This document shows positions 43,337 to 54,940 of a DNA stretch of 64,000 nucleotides, piece after piece. A program made the position numbers and the translations under genes. The notes beneath the pieces were generated by a model. That model saw only the letters and a list, made by a program, of their open reading frames with translations. It was not told the origin of the DNA and ran no database searches. Numbering within the stretch: the stretch's first letter is position 1; every line of letters starts with the position of its first letter. The DNA is from Streptomyces sp. SUK 48 (GTDB taxonomy: Bacteria > Actinomycetota > Actinomycetes > Streptomycetales > Streptomycetaceae), in assembly GCF_009650765.1 (NCBI RefSeq), contig NZ_CP045740.1, forward strand, positions 5,618,001-5,682,000, written 5' to 3'.

Positions 43337-44349
43337 CCGACACCAGGATTCCGACGGCCCGCCTGGGAGCGCAGGGGCCCGAGGTCGGTGTACAGGGACT
43401 CGGCTGCATGGGCATGAGCTTCGGCTACGGCCCCACCGACACCGAGCAGGCGCGCGCCGCCCTGGACCGGGCGCTGGAGCTGGGCGTCACCCTCTACGAC
43501 ACCGCCGACGCGTACGGCGCCGGCGAGAACGAGCGGTTCCTCGCCCCGTTCTTCCGCGCCCACCGCGACGAGGTGGTGATCGCCACCAAGTTCGCCCTGT
43601 CCATCCCGAAGGACGACCCGAACCGGCGGATCATCCGCAACGACGCCCCGTACATCCGCGAGGCCGTCGAGGGCAGCCTCCAGCGGCTCGGCGTGGACGT
43701 GATCGACCTCTACTACATGCACCGCCGCGATGTGAACGTGCCCATCGAGGAGACCGTCGCCACCATGGCGGAGCTGGTGCGCGAGGGCAAGGTCAAGCAC
43801 CTCGGCCTCAGCGAGGTCACCGCCGACGAACTGCGCGCCGCGCACGCCGTGCACCCGATCGCGGCCGTGCAGTCGGAGTGGTCCCTGTTCAGCCGGGACA
43901 TCGAGGCGCATGTGGTGCCCGCCGCACGGGAGCTGGGCGTCACCCTGGTGCCCTACTCGCCGCTCGGCCGCGGCTTCCTGACCGGCGCGTTCGCCAACGC
44001 GGAGAAGGACCTCACGTCCGACGACTTCCGTCGTCAGCAGCCCCGCTTCACCGGTGACAACGCCGCCGCCAACGCGGCCCTCCTCCAGCCCCTGCACACC
44101 ATCGCCGCCGCCCACGGCGCGAGCGCCGCCCAGATCGCCCTGGCCTGGGTCCAGCAGCGCGCGACGGTCGACTCGCTGCCGGTGATCCCGATCCCGGGCA
44201 CCCGCAAGGCGAGCCGGGTCGAGGAGAACGTGGGCGCGACCCGGATCACCCTGACCGAGGACGAGCTGGCGCGGCTGGAGCCGATCGCGGGCAAGGTGGC
44301 GGGCGAGCGGTACGCGGACATGGCGTTCACCTCGGCCGGCCGGGAGTGA
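43333..44349 (+). CDS. Aldo-keto reductase
   Basis: A 338-residue NADPH-dependent reductase with the catalytic tetrad regions D/Y in LYDTADAYGAGENE, K in VIATKFAL and H in YYMHRRD, plus the cofactor-binding PIPGTRKASRVEEN near the C-terminus. It resembles the YajO/AKR11-13 group. It is coupled to the MerR gene by a 4-bp overlap, which points to carbonyl or aldehyde detoxification on induction. The stop abuts the stop of the convergent DUF4429 gene. Confidence 0.94.
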   Translation: MTDTRIPTARLGAQGPEVGVQGLGCMGMSFGYGPTDTEQARAALDRALELGVTLYDTADAYGAGENERFLAPFFRAHRDEVVIATKFALSIPKDDPNRRIIRNDAPYIREAVEGSLQRLGVDVIDLYYMHRRDVNVPIEETVATMAELVREGKVKHLGLSEVTADELRAAHAVHPIAAVQSEWSLFSRDIEAHVVPAARELGVTLVPYSPLGRGFLTGAFANAEKDLTSDDFRRQQPRFTGDNAAANAALLQPLHTIAAAHGASAAQIALAWVQQRATVDSLPVIPIPGTRKASRVEENVGATRITLTEDELARLEPIAGKVAGERYADMAFTSAGRE

Positions 44350-45189
44350 TCAGAGCTCCGCGAGCAGTTCCGCCTTCTTGCCGGCGAACTCCTCGTCGGT
44401 GACCAGACCGGCCTGGTGCAACTCCCCGAGATGCCGGATCCGTTCGGCGATGTCCGCGGGGTCGCGGCGGCACTGCGCCACCGCGGGCACCGGCCGGCGC
44501 GCCCGCACGGCCGCGAGCACCGCCGCGGCGAACGGCAGCGACTCGTGCACGGGGCCGTAGCCCAGCCCGAACACCACCGCCGCCGGGTCCTGGTCGGGCT
44601 CCGGGACCGAGGACGTGCCCGAGGCGCGCAGCCGCAGGAACCCCTCCAGGGCCTCCGGTGAGCGCCATTCCACCCCGCTGAGGTCGGCGACCGCGTAACT
44701 CTGGTCGCCCGCCTTCCACTTGGCCGTGGACGCGCCGGTCCAGGACCAGCGGAACTGCACGGACGTCCCGTCGAACGTCGCCTTCCCGTCGTACGCCTTG
44801 AACTGGAGCGGTGCCTCGGGCGCGGCCACCAGATACCGGTCCGCGGGGCCCGACTCGGTCAGCCGCGCCGCCAACTCCTCCGCGCGGGACGCCGCCTGGG
44901 GCTCCCGCTCGGCCGGCAGGACCAGCCGGTACGGGTCGGAACCCTCCTTCAGCTGTCCGTCCGCCGCCTCCATGAGCGGGTCCGCGCCCGCACGGGGCAC
45001 CAGCCGCAGGACGAGGGTGCCACGCCGGCCCGGAGCGAGCGTGACCTCTTCCAGGGCCGACAGCGGAATCCGCCGTTCGCCGAGCGCCTGGAACAACTTC
45101 GGTGTTCGAATGCCCCGTTCGTAGCGGATGAGCACGGAGTCGGACTCGAACTCCCAGACGGCATGAAAACCCGCCAGTACGTCACCCAT
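44350..45189 (-). CDS. DUF4429/SHOCT-domain protein
   Basis: A 279-residue protein with two DUF4429 repeats (GFHAVWEFESDSVLIRYERG in the first, LQFKAYDGKATFDGTSVQFRW in the second), each with PH-like beta structure, and a C-terminal SHOCT motif (LHQAGLVTDEEFAGKKAELL). It is thought to be a membrane- or protein-binding adaptor; the function is unknown. The start at MGDVLAGF is chosen because TACGAT ends 7 nt before it, the leaderless pattern; an ATG three codons earlier is possible but would overlap that box. Confidence 0.87.
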   Translation of the reverse strand: MGDVLAGFHAVWEFESDSVLIRYERGIRTPKLFQALGERRIPLSALEEVTLAPGRRGTLVLRLVPRAGADPLMEAADGQLKEGSDPYRLVLPAEREPQAASRAEELAARLTESGPADRYLVAAPEAPLQFKAYDGKATFDGTSVQFRWSWTGASTAKWKAGDQSYAVADLSGVEWRSPEALEGFLRLRASGTSSVPEPDQDPAAVVFGLGYGPVHESLPFAAAVLAAVRARRPVPAVAQCRRDPADIAERIRHLGELHQAGLVTDEEFAGKKAELLAEL

Positions 45190-45255
45190 GCGGCTCATCG
45201 TATGCGGCACGTCCTTTTCCGTCGCCACCTTCGCGGACCGCACTTCCTGCTGTTT

Positions 45256-46476
45256 CTACGCGCGTCGGGCCGTCGTCGTCGCGGACAGACCGGCCCGGCA
45301 GACGTCGTTTCCACCGGCGCACGTCACCGAGCCGTACGCGCCCGTGCCGATCTCGGCGAGGTTGCGCAGGCTGTCCGTGCCCGGCGTGAAGTAGCCGGCG
45401 TGGCCCTGCGCGTCCCGCGCGGACAGCACCCGGGCACCAAAGCCCGCGGCGACCGGATCGGCGCCGTGCCCGAGCCCGCCCAGTTCCAGGTACGGCACGT
45501 CCTGGATCCAGTCGGTGGCGTCCCGCATGGCCCACACCCGGGCGGTGGTGTCCAGGTCGGCGGCCCTGGAGACCCGCATCCCGGGGCTGGCGGCCACCGC
45601 TATGTCGGAGACCCGCCCGGGCATGCCGTGGGCGGCGACCCCGCACAGCACGGAGCCGTAGCTGTGGCAGAACATCGACACCGGGGCCCGGCCGGGCAGG
45701 GACCGCAGCAGCGCGTTCAGCCGCAGGGAGCCCTCCGCCGCGCGCGCCCCGGTCGCCGCGTCCACGCCGAGGCCGTCGGGGGAGGTGTAGTCGGCCCAGG
45801 CGATCACGGCCGTACGCGTCCTCGGGGCGGCGGCGTGCTCCGCCGCGTACAGCGCCTTGGCCATGCCGACCGGGGCGGTGTAGGGGCGGTTGGTCTTCTG
45901 GAAGGTGAGCAGGTCGGTGTCGACACCGGGGACGACGACCGAGATCCGCTGCGCCTTCGTCAGGTTCCCGAACACCTCGGAGATGCGGCCGGCGCCCGCC
46001 GGGTCGAAGGAGAGGATCTGGCGGCCGGGGGTCATGAGCGACTCGTAGCGGTGCATACGACGGCCCGCGTCCTGCTGGCCGGCCGTGCTGAGCCGGCTGT
46101 CGTGCATGCGCTCGCGCTCGACCGTGTGCTGCTGCGCCAGGGCGAGGTGGTTGGCCTGGTAGCGCAGGGAGACCGGCGCGCCGTTCATGTTGCCCACCGC
46201 GAGCGGATAGCGGTGGGCGAGGCGGGAGCGGTCCTGCGCGGAGAGCGAGGCGAAGAAGCGGGTGAGCCGCGCCGGGTCGGCACCCGGGGCCGGCAGCGGC
46301 CGGCCGTGCAGGCTGCCGTGCGTCCACTTGGCGCGGGACGCCTGGAGTTCGCCGGACTCCGGGTGGGTGCGCAGGGCGGTCCAACCGGTGGTGGCGAGCA
46401 TCACGAACACGACGGCCAGCGCCAGCATGGCGCGCCAGACGTTGAGTTGCGGGGAGGAGGTGTCGAAGGAAGTCAC
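45256..46476 (-). CDS. Alpha/beta hydrolase (DUF1023 type), membrane-anchored or secreted
   Basis: A 406-residue protein with an N-terminal hydrophobic helix (AMLALAVVFVMLATTGW, residues 16-32) that is a signal anchor or signal peptide. The hydrolase part carries the nucleophile elbow FCHSYGSVLCG with a catalytic Ser, as in DUF1023 proteins, and a late HAGYFTPGTDSLRNLAEI that supplies the His. Four cysteines near the end (VTCAGGNDVCRAG and FCH/LCG) could form disulfides outside the cell. The GTG start lies 9 nt after TAGTGT and has no ribosome-binding site. Confidence 0.87.
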   Translation of the reverse strand: MTSFDTSSPQLNVWRAMLALAVVFVMLATTGWTALRTHPESGELQASRAKWTHGSLHGRPLPAPGADPARLTRFFASLSAQDRSRLAHRYPLAVGNMNGAPVSLRYQANHLALAQQHTVERERMHDSRLSTAGQQDAGRRMHRYESLMTPGRQILSFDPAGAGRISEVFGNLTKAQRISVVVPGVDTDLLTFQKTNRPYTAPVGMAKALYAAEHAAAPRTRTAVIAWADYTSPDGLGVDAATGARAAEGSLRLNALLRSLPGRAPVSMFCHSYGSVLCGVAAHGMPGRVSDIAVAASPGMRVSRAADLDTTARVWAMRDATDWIQDVPYLELGGLGHGADPVAAGFGARVLSARDAQGHAGYFTPGTDSLRNLAEIGTGAYGSVTCAGGNDVCRAGLSATTTARRA

Positions 46477-46659
46477 TGGGAGGACACACTAGGAGAACGA
46501 GACGGTCTCGCGGTAACCCAGTGACCGGGATCACGTTTCGACGGAGATCGAACACCCGGTGAACGATCTTTCGAACCTGTCGCGGTCGATCTGCCGAACA
46601 CCCCGTCGGCGGCCCCCGAACGCGCTTCCGTCGATCTTCCCGACGTCGTGCCAACGGCC

Positions 46660-47286
46660 TCAGTCCGCGCGCCAGTTCCCCTGGAGCGCCGAACTCACCT
46701 GATCGAGGTAGGAGACGGTGAGCGATCTGACGGCCTCCAGGCTGAAGTCCCGGCCCAGGCACCACTGCCGTTCCGTGACCCGAATCACCCCGCCGAACAC
46801 GGCCACCGCGAGCCTCGGCCGGGGGTCGGCGTCCACGTCCACTCCCTCCCGCTCGGCCAGCAGCCGGGCGAGGCTCTCCTCCACGGCGGTCGAGCGGCGC
46901 AGATGGGCGGCGAGCAGCGCGGGCGTGGACTCGATCGTCCGGTACATGCGCAGATACAGCTCCATCGGCACGGCCGACTCGACGGTCTCGCGGATCGACT
47001 CCCAGTCCTCCAGGACGGCCTGCCGCAGCGCCTCCATCGGCGCCTCGTGCGGCGGCCGGGCGCGCAGCGCGGACAGGAAGTGGGCCTCCGTCATCTCCTG
47101 GACCGCGAAGGCGGCGTCCTCCTTGCCCCCGAAGTAGCGGAAGAAGGTGCGCTGCGAGACCTCGCAGGCGGCGGCGATCTCGTCCACCGTGGTGCGCTCG
47201 TACCCCTGGGCGGTGAACAGTTCGAGAGCGGCCCGCAGCAGCGACTCCCGGGTACGCCGCTTCTTGCGCTCGCGCAGCGTCTCCAT
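46660..47286 (-). CDS. TetR-family transcriptional regulator
   Basis: A 208-residue TetR protein with the N-terminal HTH RESLLRAALELFTAQGYERTTVDEIAAACEVSQRTFFRYFGGKED (in outline) and a helical ligand domain. GAGGGG precedes the ATG. It is divergent from an MFS exporter with a 122-bp gap that holds TGTCA repeats, so it is very probably the repressor of that pump. Confidence 0.93.
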   Translation of the reverse strand: METLRERKKRRTRESLLRAALELFTAQGYERTTVDEIAAACEVSQRTFFRYFGGKEDAAFAVQEMTEAHFLSALRARPPHEAPMEALRQAVLEDWESIRETVESAVPMELYLRMYRTIESTPALLAAHLRRSTAVEESLARLLAEREGVDVDADPRPRLAVAVFGGVIRVTERQWCLGRDFSLEAVRSLTVSYLDQVSSALQGNWRAD

Positions 47287-47371
47287 GGCCCCTCGACTGC
47301 CCCTTTCCGAACGTTCGACCAGCTCAGCCTATGTGCAGTCTGCCCGGTCAGTTACCGACTTATGAAAATGT

Positions 47372-47401
47372 TTGTCAACTGTCAGAGGCTGTCACTAGTC
47401 T
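47372..47401 (+). promoter_or_regulatory. MFS promoter with three TGTCA repeats, leaderless
   Basis: -35 TTGTCA (47372-47377), an 18-bp spacer, and -10 TAGTCT (47396-47401), which ends 7 nt before the ATG. TGTCA occurs at 47373-47377, 47380-47384 and 47390-47394, all within the promoter; a TetR repressor could use these. This is the best-matching promoter in the window. Confidence 0.75.
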
Positions 47402-47408
47402 CGAACGC

Positions 47409-49049
47409 ATGACTGGTCAGACCACCATCGACACGACGGGCCCGGGTGACGGAGCCTCGCCGGCCCAGACGGAGCGAGCGCCGGCCACAGGGATGCGCGG
47501 CCACCCGTGGCTCACCCTGATCACCGTCGCCGTAGGGGTCATGATGGTGGCCCTGGACGGCACCATCGTGGCCATCGCCAACCCGGCCATCCGCGACCAT
47601 CTGCACGCGACCTTCGCCGATGTGCAGTGGATCACCAACGCCTACTTCCTCGCCCTCGCGGTCACCCTGATCACCGCGGGCAAGCTCGGTGACCGCTTCG
47701 GGCACCGGCAGACCTTCCTCATCGGCGTGACCGGCTTCGCCGTCGCCTCCGGCGCGATCGGGCTGTCCGACAGCATCGCCGCGGTCGTCACCTTCCGCGT
47801 CTTCCAGGGCCTGTTCGGCGCGCTGCTGATGCCGGCCGCGCTCGGCCTGCTGCGGGCCACGTTCCCGGCCGAGAAGCTCAACATGGCCATCGGCATCTGG
47901 GGCATGGTGATCGGCGCGTCCACCGCGGGCGGCCCGATCCTCGGCGGCGTGCTCGTGCAGCACGTCAACTGGCAGTCGGTGTTCTTCATCAATGTGCCGG
48001 TCGGCGCGCTCGCCCTGGTCCTGGGCCTGCTGATCCTGCTCGACCACCGCGCCCGGAACGCGCCGCGCTCCTTCGACGTGCTCGGCATCGCGCTGCTGTC
48101 CGGCGCGATGTTCTGCCTCGTCTGGGCCCTCATCAAGGCACCGAGCTGGGGCTGGGGCGACGGCAGGACGTGGGGCTTCATCGTCGCCTCGGTCCTGCTC
48201 TTCGCGTTCTTCGCGTTCTGGGAGACCAGGGTCGCCGAACCGCTCATCCCGCTCGGCCTGTTCCGCTCCGTGCCGCTGTCGGCCGGTGTGGTCCTCATGG
48301 TCCTGATGGCCATCGCCTTCATGGGTGGCCTGTTCTTCGTGACCTTCTATCTCCAGAACGTGCACGGGATGTCCCCGGTCGACGCCGGTCTGCACCTGCT
48401 GCCGCTCACCGGCATGATGATCGTGGCCTCGCCGCTCGCCGGCGCCGCGATCACCAAGCTCGGCCCGCGGGTCCCGCTGGCCGGCGGCATGGCCGCGACC
48501 GCGATCGCCATGTACGGCATGTCCACGCTCAAGGCCGGCACGGGCGGCGGCGTGATGTCCGTCTGGTTCGCCCTCCTCGGCCTCGGCCTCGCCCCGGTCA
48601 TGGTCGGCGCGACCGAGGTCATCGTGGGCAACGCGCCGATGGAGCTGTCCGGTGTGGCCGGCGGCCTCCAGCAGGCCGCCATGCAGATCGGCGGCAGCCT
48701 CGGCACGGCGGTGCTGGGCGCGGTGATGGCCTCCAGGGTCGACAGCGCGCTGCCGGGCAACTGGTCCCGCGCGGGGCTGCCGCCGCTGAAGCCGGCCCAG
48801 CTGGACCAGGCGTCGGAGGCGGTGCAGGCCGGGGTGGCGCCGGTGCAGAAGGGGATACCGGCCGAGATAGCCGCCAGGATCACGACCGTGGCGCACGACA
48901 CGTTCATCTCCGGGATGAGCCTCGCGTGCCTGGTCGCGGCGGGCGTCGCCGTGGCCGCGGTCCTGGTCGCGCTGCTCACCAAGCGGGGCGGGAACGCGGA
49001 GGCGGGGCGGGCGTGGGGCACATCTGACCCCGGTCGCCTATCAGAGTGA
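47409..49049 (+). CDS. MFS exporter (DHA2, 14 TM)
   Basis: A 546-residue 14-helix major facilitator with LITVAVGVMMVALDGTIVAIANPAI as helix 1, motif A GKLGDRFGHRQTFLIG, and motif C IGIWGMVIGASTAGGPILGG. It should export a drug or an own metabolite by proton antiport. The start MTGQTTIDTTGP matches the leaderless promoter 7 nt upstream; an in-frame ATG 26 codons earlier lies before the promoter. It is probably repressed by the divergent TetR protein. Confidence 0.93.
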   Translation: MTGQTTIDTTGPGDGASPAQTERAPATGMRGHPWLTLITVAVGVMMVALDGTIVAIANPAIRDHLHATFADVQWITNAYFLALAVTLITAGKLGDRFGHRQTFLIGVTGFAVASGAIGLSDSIAAVVTFRVFQGLFGALLMPAALGLLRATFPAEKLNMAIGIWGMVIGASTAGGPILGGVLVQHVNWQSVFFINVPVGALALVLGLLILLDHRARNAPRSFDVLGIALLSGAMFCLVWALIKAPSWGWGDGRTWGFIVASVLLFAFFAFWETRVAEPLIPLGLFRSVPLSAGVVLMVLMAIAFMGGLFFVTFYLQNVHGMSPVDAGLHLLPLTGMMIVASPLAGAAITKLGPRVPLAGGMAATAIAMYGMSTLKAGTGGGVMSVWFALLGLGLAPVMVGATEVIVGNAPMELSGVAGGLQQAAMQIGGSLGTAVLGAVMASRVDSALPGNWSRAGLPPLKPAQLDQASEAVQAGVAPVQKGIPAEIAARITTVAHDTFISGMSLACLVAAGVAVAAVLVALLTKRGGNAEAGRAWGTSDPGRLSE

Positions 49050-49113
49050 CTCCGGCCAAGATCCCTGGCGCGGTGCGCTCCGCGCGGGACAGAGTTTCCC
49101 ACCGGAAGCCCGG

Positions 49114-49156
49114 CCGCGGCCGCACACTGCGGGAGGGGTGCAGTGTGCGGCCGCGG
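49114..49156. terminator. 17-bp stem terminator between MFS and aceE
   Basis: CCGCGGCCGCACACTGC (49114-49130) and its exact complement (49140-49156) flank a 9-nt loop. It is the strongest hairpin in the 212-bp gap between the two convergent genes. Confidence 0.88.
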
Positions 49157-49187
49157 TCCGCCGCCGGGTGCGGGCCGCGCGGGCGTC

Positions 49188-49227
49188 GTGGCCGGTCGCG
49201 CGGTTCCCCGCGCCCCTGGAGGGGCGC
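49188..49227. repeat. Streptomyces-type dispersed intergenic repeat with hairpin
   Basis: The core GGTTCCCCGCGCCCCTGG with a GCGCCCCT-GG-AGGGGCGC hairpin (49210-49227) resembles a short element that I recall as very abundant between genes in Streptomyces genomes (variants of cgcagttccccgcgcccct). Its role is not established. It lies just after the main terminator and before the aceE stop. Confidence 0.6.
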
Positions 49228-49261
49228 TTCGCCGCGGCCGGCCCGCGCCCCTACGGCAGCG

Positions 49262-52009
<2,748 letters not shown>

Positions 52010-52469
52010 GCTGTTCCTTACCTGTCGGAGGGCCGGTTGTCGCTGCTCGTGCCTACTGCTCGTCAGCGCTGCCGCTCATGCCTACTGCCAGTGCCCGCGC
52101 CGTTCCCCATCGTGTACCTCGGGGGGACGCCCGTCATCTCCACCTGCGCCACCCCGCGTACCGCCGGAGCACACCGCCGGTCAAAACGCAACGATACGCC
52201 CGGGGTGTGACGCGCTTGGCAAAGTTGTTCGATGGTTCCGGCCGCGGATGATTCCGCTGAGCGCAAACCGGGCACATGCGGGTGATGTGGGTGGCGAGGA
52301 ATCGAGATACGGTGCCAGGAGTTGCCACGACACGGCCGGTATCGTCACCGTTTCGACGGCCGGGACGGCCGGGTACTTGCGCTATCCGCCCCGCCCGTGT
52401 GGACTACGGCCAATGCTTCGCGCACGCGCGTGGCTGAGATATTCACCAGACATGATCAGGAGGCAACCC
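52010..52469. other. 460-bp divergent intergenic region (aceE and DUF3052)
   Basis: This is the longest gap in the window and has no coding sequence I can support. It holds two copies of GCCTACTGC (52051-52059 and 52080-52088, by inspection) in the aceE leader and an AT-richer stretch (52180-52240). The promoters of both genes should lie here, but I could not settle on boxes: a TTGCCA with a poorly spaced TATCGT on the minus strand is the best lead for aceE. The long aceE leader leaves room for RNA-based control. Confidence 0.5.
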
Positions 52470-52907
52470 GTGAGCGCGACCGCGGACCACGCGGAGGAGC
52501 GGACGAACCCTGCCGCCAGGCTGGGGTTCCAGCCCGGACAGGTGGTCCAGGAGATCGGCTACGACGACGACGTCGACCAGGAACTCCGCCAGGCCATCGA
52601 GGAAGCCGTCGAGGGCGACCTGATGGACGAGGAATACGACGACGTGGCCGATGCCGTCGTGCTCTGGTTCCGGGACGACGACGGCGACCTGACGGATGCG
52701 CTGGTGGACGCCACCACGTACATCGAAGAGGGCGGCGCGATTCTGCTCCTCACGCCGAAGACCGGCCGTTCGGGATACGTCGAGCCGAGCGACATCTCGG
52801 AAGCCGCGACGACGGCCGGCCTGACCGCCGCGAAGAGCGTCAGCGTCGGCAAGGACTGGAGCGGCAGCCGGCTGGCCACGCCGAAGGCGGCCAAGTCGAA
52901 GCGGTGA
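52470..52907 (+). CDS. DUF3052-family protein
   Basis: A 145-residue acidic actinobacterial protein of the DUF3052 type (LGFQPGQVVQEIGYDDDVD, DAVVLWFRDDDGDLTD, ILLLTPKTGRSGYVEPSDI). The function is unknown; many actinomycetes keep it next to aceE. The GTG start has AGGAGG 6 nt upstream; an ATG six codons earlier would leave that site inside the gene. A strong terminator follows at once. Confidence 0.93.
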   Translation: MSATADHAEERTNPAARLGFQPGQVVQEIGYDDDVDQELRQAIEEAVEGDLMDEEYDDVADAVVLWFRDDDGDLTDALVDATTYIEEGGAILLLTPKTGRSGYVEPSDISEAATTAGLTAAKSVSVGKDWSGSRLATPKAAKSKR

Positions 52908-52913
52908 CCGCGA

Positions 52914-52947
52914 CCGGACGGGCCGGATCTCGCCCCGGCCCGTCCGG
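52914..52947 (+). terminator. 13-bp stem terminator after DUF3052
   Basis: CCGGACGGGCCGG (52914-52926) pairs perfectly with CCGGCCCGTCCGG (52935-52947), with an 8-nt loop. It begins 6 bp after the stop codon. Confidence 0.85.
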
Positions 52948-52966
52948 ACCCCAGGTGATCGCTGCG

Positions 52967-52972
52967 TAGGGT
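52967..52972 (+). promoter_or_regulatory. Candidate -10 of the peroxiredoxin promoter
   Basis: TAGGGT would start transcription near 52979, giving a leader of about 50 nt that includes the GAAGGGAA ribosome-binding site. The -35 region would fall in the preceding terminator and has no good match. Confidence 0.4.
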
Positions 52973-53028
52973 GGATCAGAGCGTTTGCTGTGCTCTCACC
53001 CGAACAGCCCACCGAAGGGAAGCACGAC

Positions 53029-53487
53029 ATGGCGATCCAGGTCGGCGACAAGGCACCCGACTTCGAGCTCAAGGACAACCACGGCCGCACGGTGCGGCTC
53101 GCCGACTTCCGCGGCGAGAAGAACGTGGTCCTGCTCTTCTACCCCTTCGCCTTCACCGGCGTGTGCACCGGCGAGCTGTGCGAGCTGCGCGACAACCTGC
53201 CGAGGTTCGCCGACCGCGACACCCAGCTGCTCGCCGTCTCGAACGACTCCATCCACAGCCTGCGCGTCTTCGCCGAGCAGGAGGGCCTGGAGTATCCGCT
53301 GCTCAGCGACTTCTGGCCGCATGGCAACGTCTCGCGCGACTACGGCGTCTTCGACGAGGACAAGGGCTGCGCGGTGCGGGGCACCTTCATCATCGACAAG
53401 GACGGCGTCGTGCGCTGGACCGTGGTCAACGGGCTGCCGGACGCGCGCGACCTGAACGAGTACGTGAAGGCGCTCGACACCCTCTAG
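53029..53487 (+). CDS. AhpE-like peroxiredoxin
   Basis: A 152-residue thiol peroxidase. The active-site run is PFAFTGVCTGELCELRD: P39, T43 and peroxidatic C46, with C51 close by. It reduces hydrogen and organic peroxides, with mycothiol or thioredoxin systems as likely reductants in Streptomyces. GAAGGGAA precedes the ATG. A third cysteine lies in DKGCAVRGTF. It lies just ahead of the Ter cluster but has its own promoter region. Confidence 0.94.
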   Translation: MAIQVGDKAPDFELKDNHGRTVRLADFRGEKNVVLLFYPFAFTGVCTGELCELRDNLPRFADRDTQLLAVSNDSIHSLRVFAEQEGLEYPLLSDFWPHGNVSRDYGVFDEDKGCAVRGTFIIDKDGVVRWTVVNGLPDARDLNEYVKALDTL

Positions 53488-53625
53488 TCGGCCGGTCGGC
53501 CGAACCTGTGATTCTTCGGGTCCAGGGTCTGCGGGGGGCGGGAACTCGTCACTAGGATCGGCTCGTTGATCCCATATCCGAAGCACGACGGGGCTCCCCG
53601 CCCCTCGACACCACATGGAGGACTC

Positions 53626-54201
53626 GTGGGAGTCAGCCTCAGCAAGGGCGGCAACGTCTCGCTGACCAAGGAGGCCCCGGGCCTGACCGCCGTCATCGTC
53701 GGACTGGGCTGGGACGTGCGCACCACGACCGGCACCGACTTCGACCTCGACGCGAGCGCGCTGCTGCTGAACAACTCCGGCAAGGTCATCAGCGACCAGC
53801 ACTTCGTCTTCTTCAACAACCTCAAGAGCCCCGACGGCTCCGTGGAGCACACCGGCGACAACATCACCGGTGAGGGCGAGGGCGACGACGAACAGATCAA
53901 GATCAACCTCGCCGGCGTGCCCGCCGACGTGGACAAGATCGTGTTCCCGGTGTCGATCTACGACGCCGAGAACCGCCAGCAGTCCTTCGGCCAGGTGCGC
54001 AACGCGTTCATCCGCGTCGTCAACCAGGCCGGCGAGGCCGAGATCGCCCGCTACGACCTCAGCGAGGACGCCTCCACCGAGACCGCCATGGTCTTCGGCG
54101 AGCTGTACCGCAACGGCGCGGAGTGGAAGTTCCGCGCCATCGGCCAGGGCTACGCGTCCGGGCTGCGCGGCATCGCCCAGGACTTCGGCGTCAACGTCTG
54201 A
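53626..54201 (+). CDS. TerD-family calcium-binding stress protein (copy 1)
   Basis: A 191-residue TerD protein ([19 protein letters not shown] at the start, [51 protein letters not shown]). The aspartates of the last two segments are those that bind Ca2+ in the family. TerD proteins act in tellurite, phage and oxidative stress responses and in differentiation. The GTG start has GGAGGA 4 nt upstream. A TAGGAT box at 53553-53558 could be its -10. It is about 65-70% identical by eye to the next gene product. Confidence 0.95.
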   Translation: MGVSLSKGGNVSLTKEAPGLTAVIVGLGWDVRTTTGTDFDLDASALLLNNSGKVISDQHFVFFNNLKSPDGSVEHTGDNITGEGEGDDEQIKINLAGVPADVDKIVFPVSIYDAENRQQSFGQVRNAFIRVVNQAGEAEIARYDLSEDASTETAMVFGELYRNGAEWKFRAIGQGYASGLRGIAQDFGVNV

Positions 54202-54298
54202 CGTCCGTCAGCTGGGACACCGTCCGGCGCCGCGCCGTTTACGGCCGGCGCCGGACGCGCAGGAAACAGGAAGCACTGTCAGGGGAGGACCAGCAATC

Positions 54299-54877
54299 AT
54301 GGGCGTGACGCTCGCCAAGGGAGGCAATGTCTCCCTCTCCAAGGCCGCACCGAACCTCACCAACGTCATGATCGGGCTCGGCTGGGACGCGCGCTCCACC
54401 ACCGGCGCCCCCTTCGACCTGGACGCCAGCGCGCTGCTGTGCGGCGCCAACAACCGGGTGATGGGCGACGAGTGGTTCGTCTTCTACAACCAGCTCAAGA
54501 GCCCGGACGGTTCGGTCGAGCACACCGGCGACAACCTCACGGGTGAGGGCGAGGGCGACGACGAGTCGATCCTGGTGGACCTCCCCAAGGTCCCGCCCCA
54601 GTGCGAGAAGATCATCTTCCCGGTCTCCATCCATATGGCCGACGAGCGCGGACAGACCTTCGGACAGGTCTCCAACGCCTTCATCCGGGTCGTCAACCAG
54701 TCGGACGGTCAAGAACTCGCCCGGTACGACCTCAGCGAGGACGCCTCCACCGAAACCGCCATGATCTTCGGCGAGCTGTACCGCTACCAGGGCGAATGGA
54801 AATTCCGGGCGGTCGGTCAGGGGTACGCGTCGGGACTGCGCGGCATCGCTCTAGACTTTGGGGTCAACGTTTCGTAA
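54299..54877 (+). CDS. TerD-family calcium-binding stress protein (copy 2)
   Basis: A 192-residue paralogue of the preceding TerD protein with the same motif series ([47 protein letters not shown]). It differs in having two cysteines (LLCGANN, PPQCEK). AGGGGAGG lies upstream of the ATG. A gap of 98 bp separates the two; no strong hairpin lies there, so they may be co-transcribed with terC downstream. Confidence 0.95.
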   Translation: MGVTLAKGGNVSLSKAAPNLTNVMIGLGWDARSTTGAPFDLDASALLCGANNRVMGDEWFVFYNQLKSPDGSVEHTGDNLTGEGEGDDESILVDLPKVPPQCEKIIFPVSIHMADERGQTFGQVSNAFIRVVNQSDGQELARYDLSEDASTETAMIFGELYRYQGEWKFRAVGQGYASGLRGIALDFGVNVS

Positions 54878-54940
54878 AGCCGTGCTCGGCGCGGGGGAGA
54901 CCCTCATGGGAGGCGCCCCCACAACACGATGGGGTAACCA

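Noticed and set aside
52971..53555. Overlapping plus-strand frames across the peroxiredoxin gene
   Set aside because: They are Arg/Pro-rich shadows; the peroxiredoxin frame has the active-site motif and a ribosome-binding site.
54878..54940. Possible Mn2+ (yybP-ykoY) riboswitch before terC
   Set aside because: The gap is only 63 bp; a GGGGG/CCCCC pairing is present but I do not see the three-way junction and conserved loops of that class.
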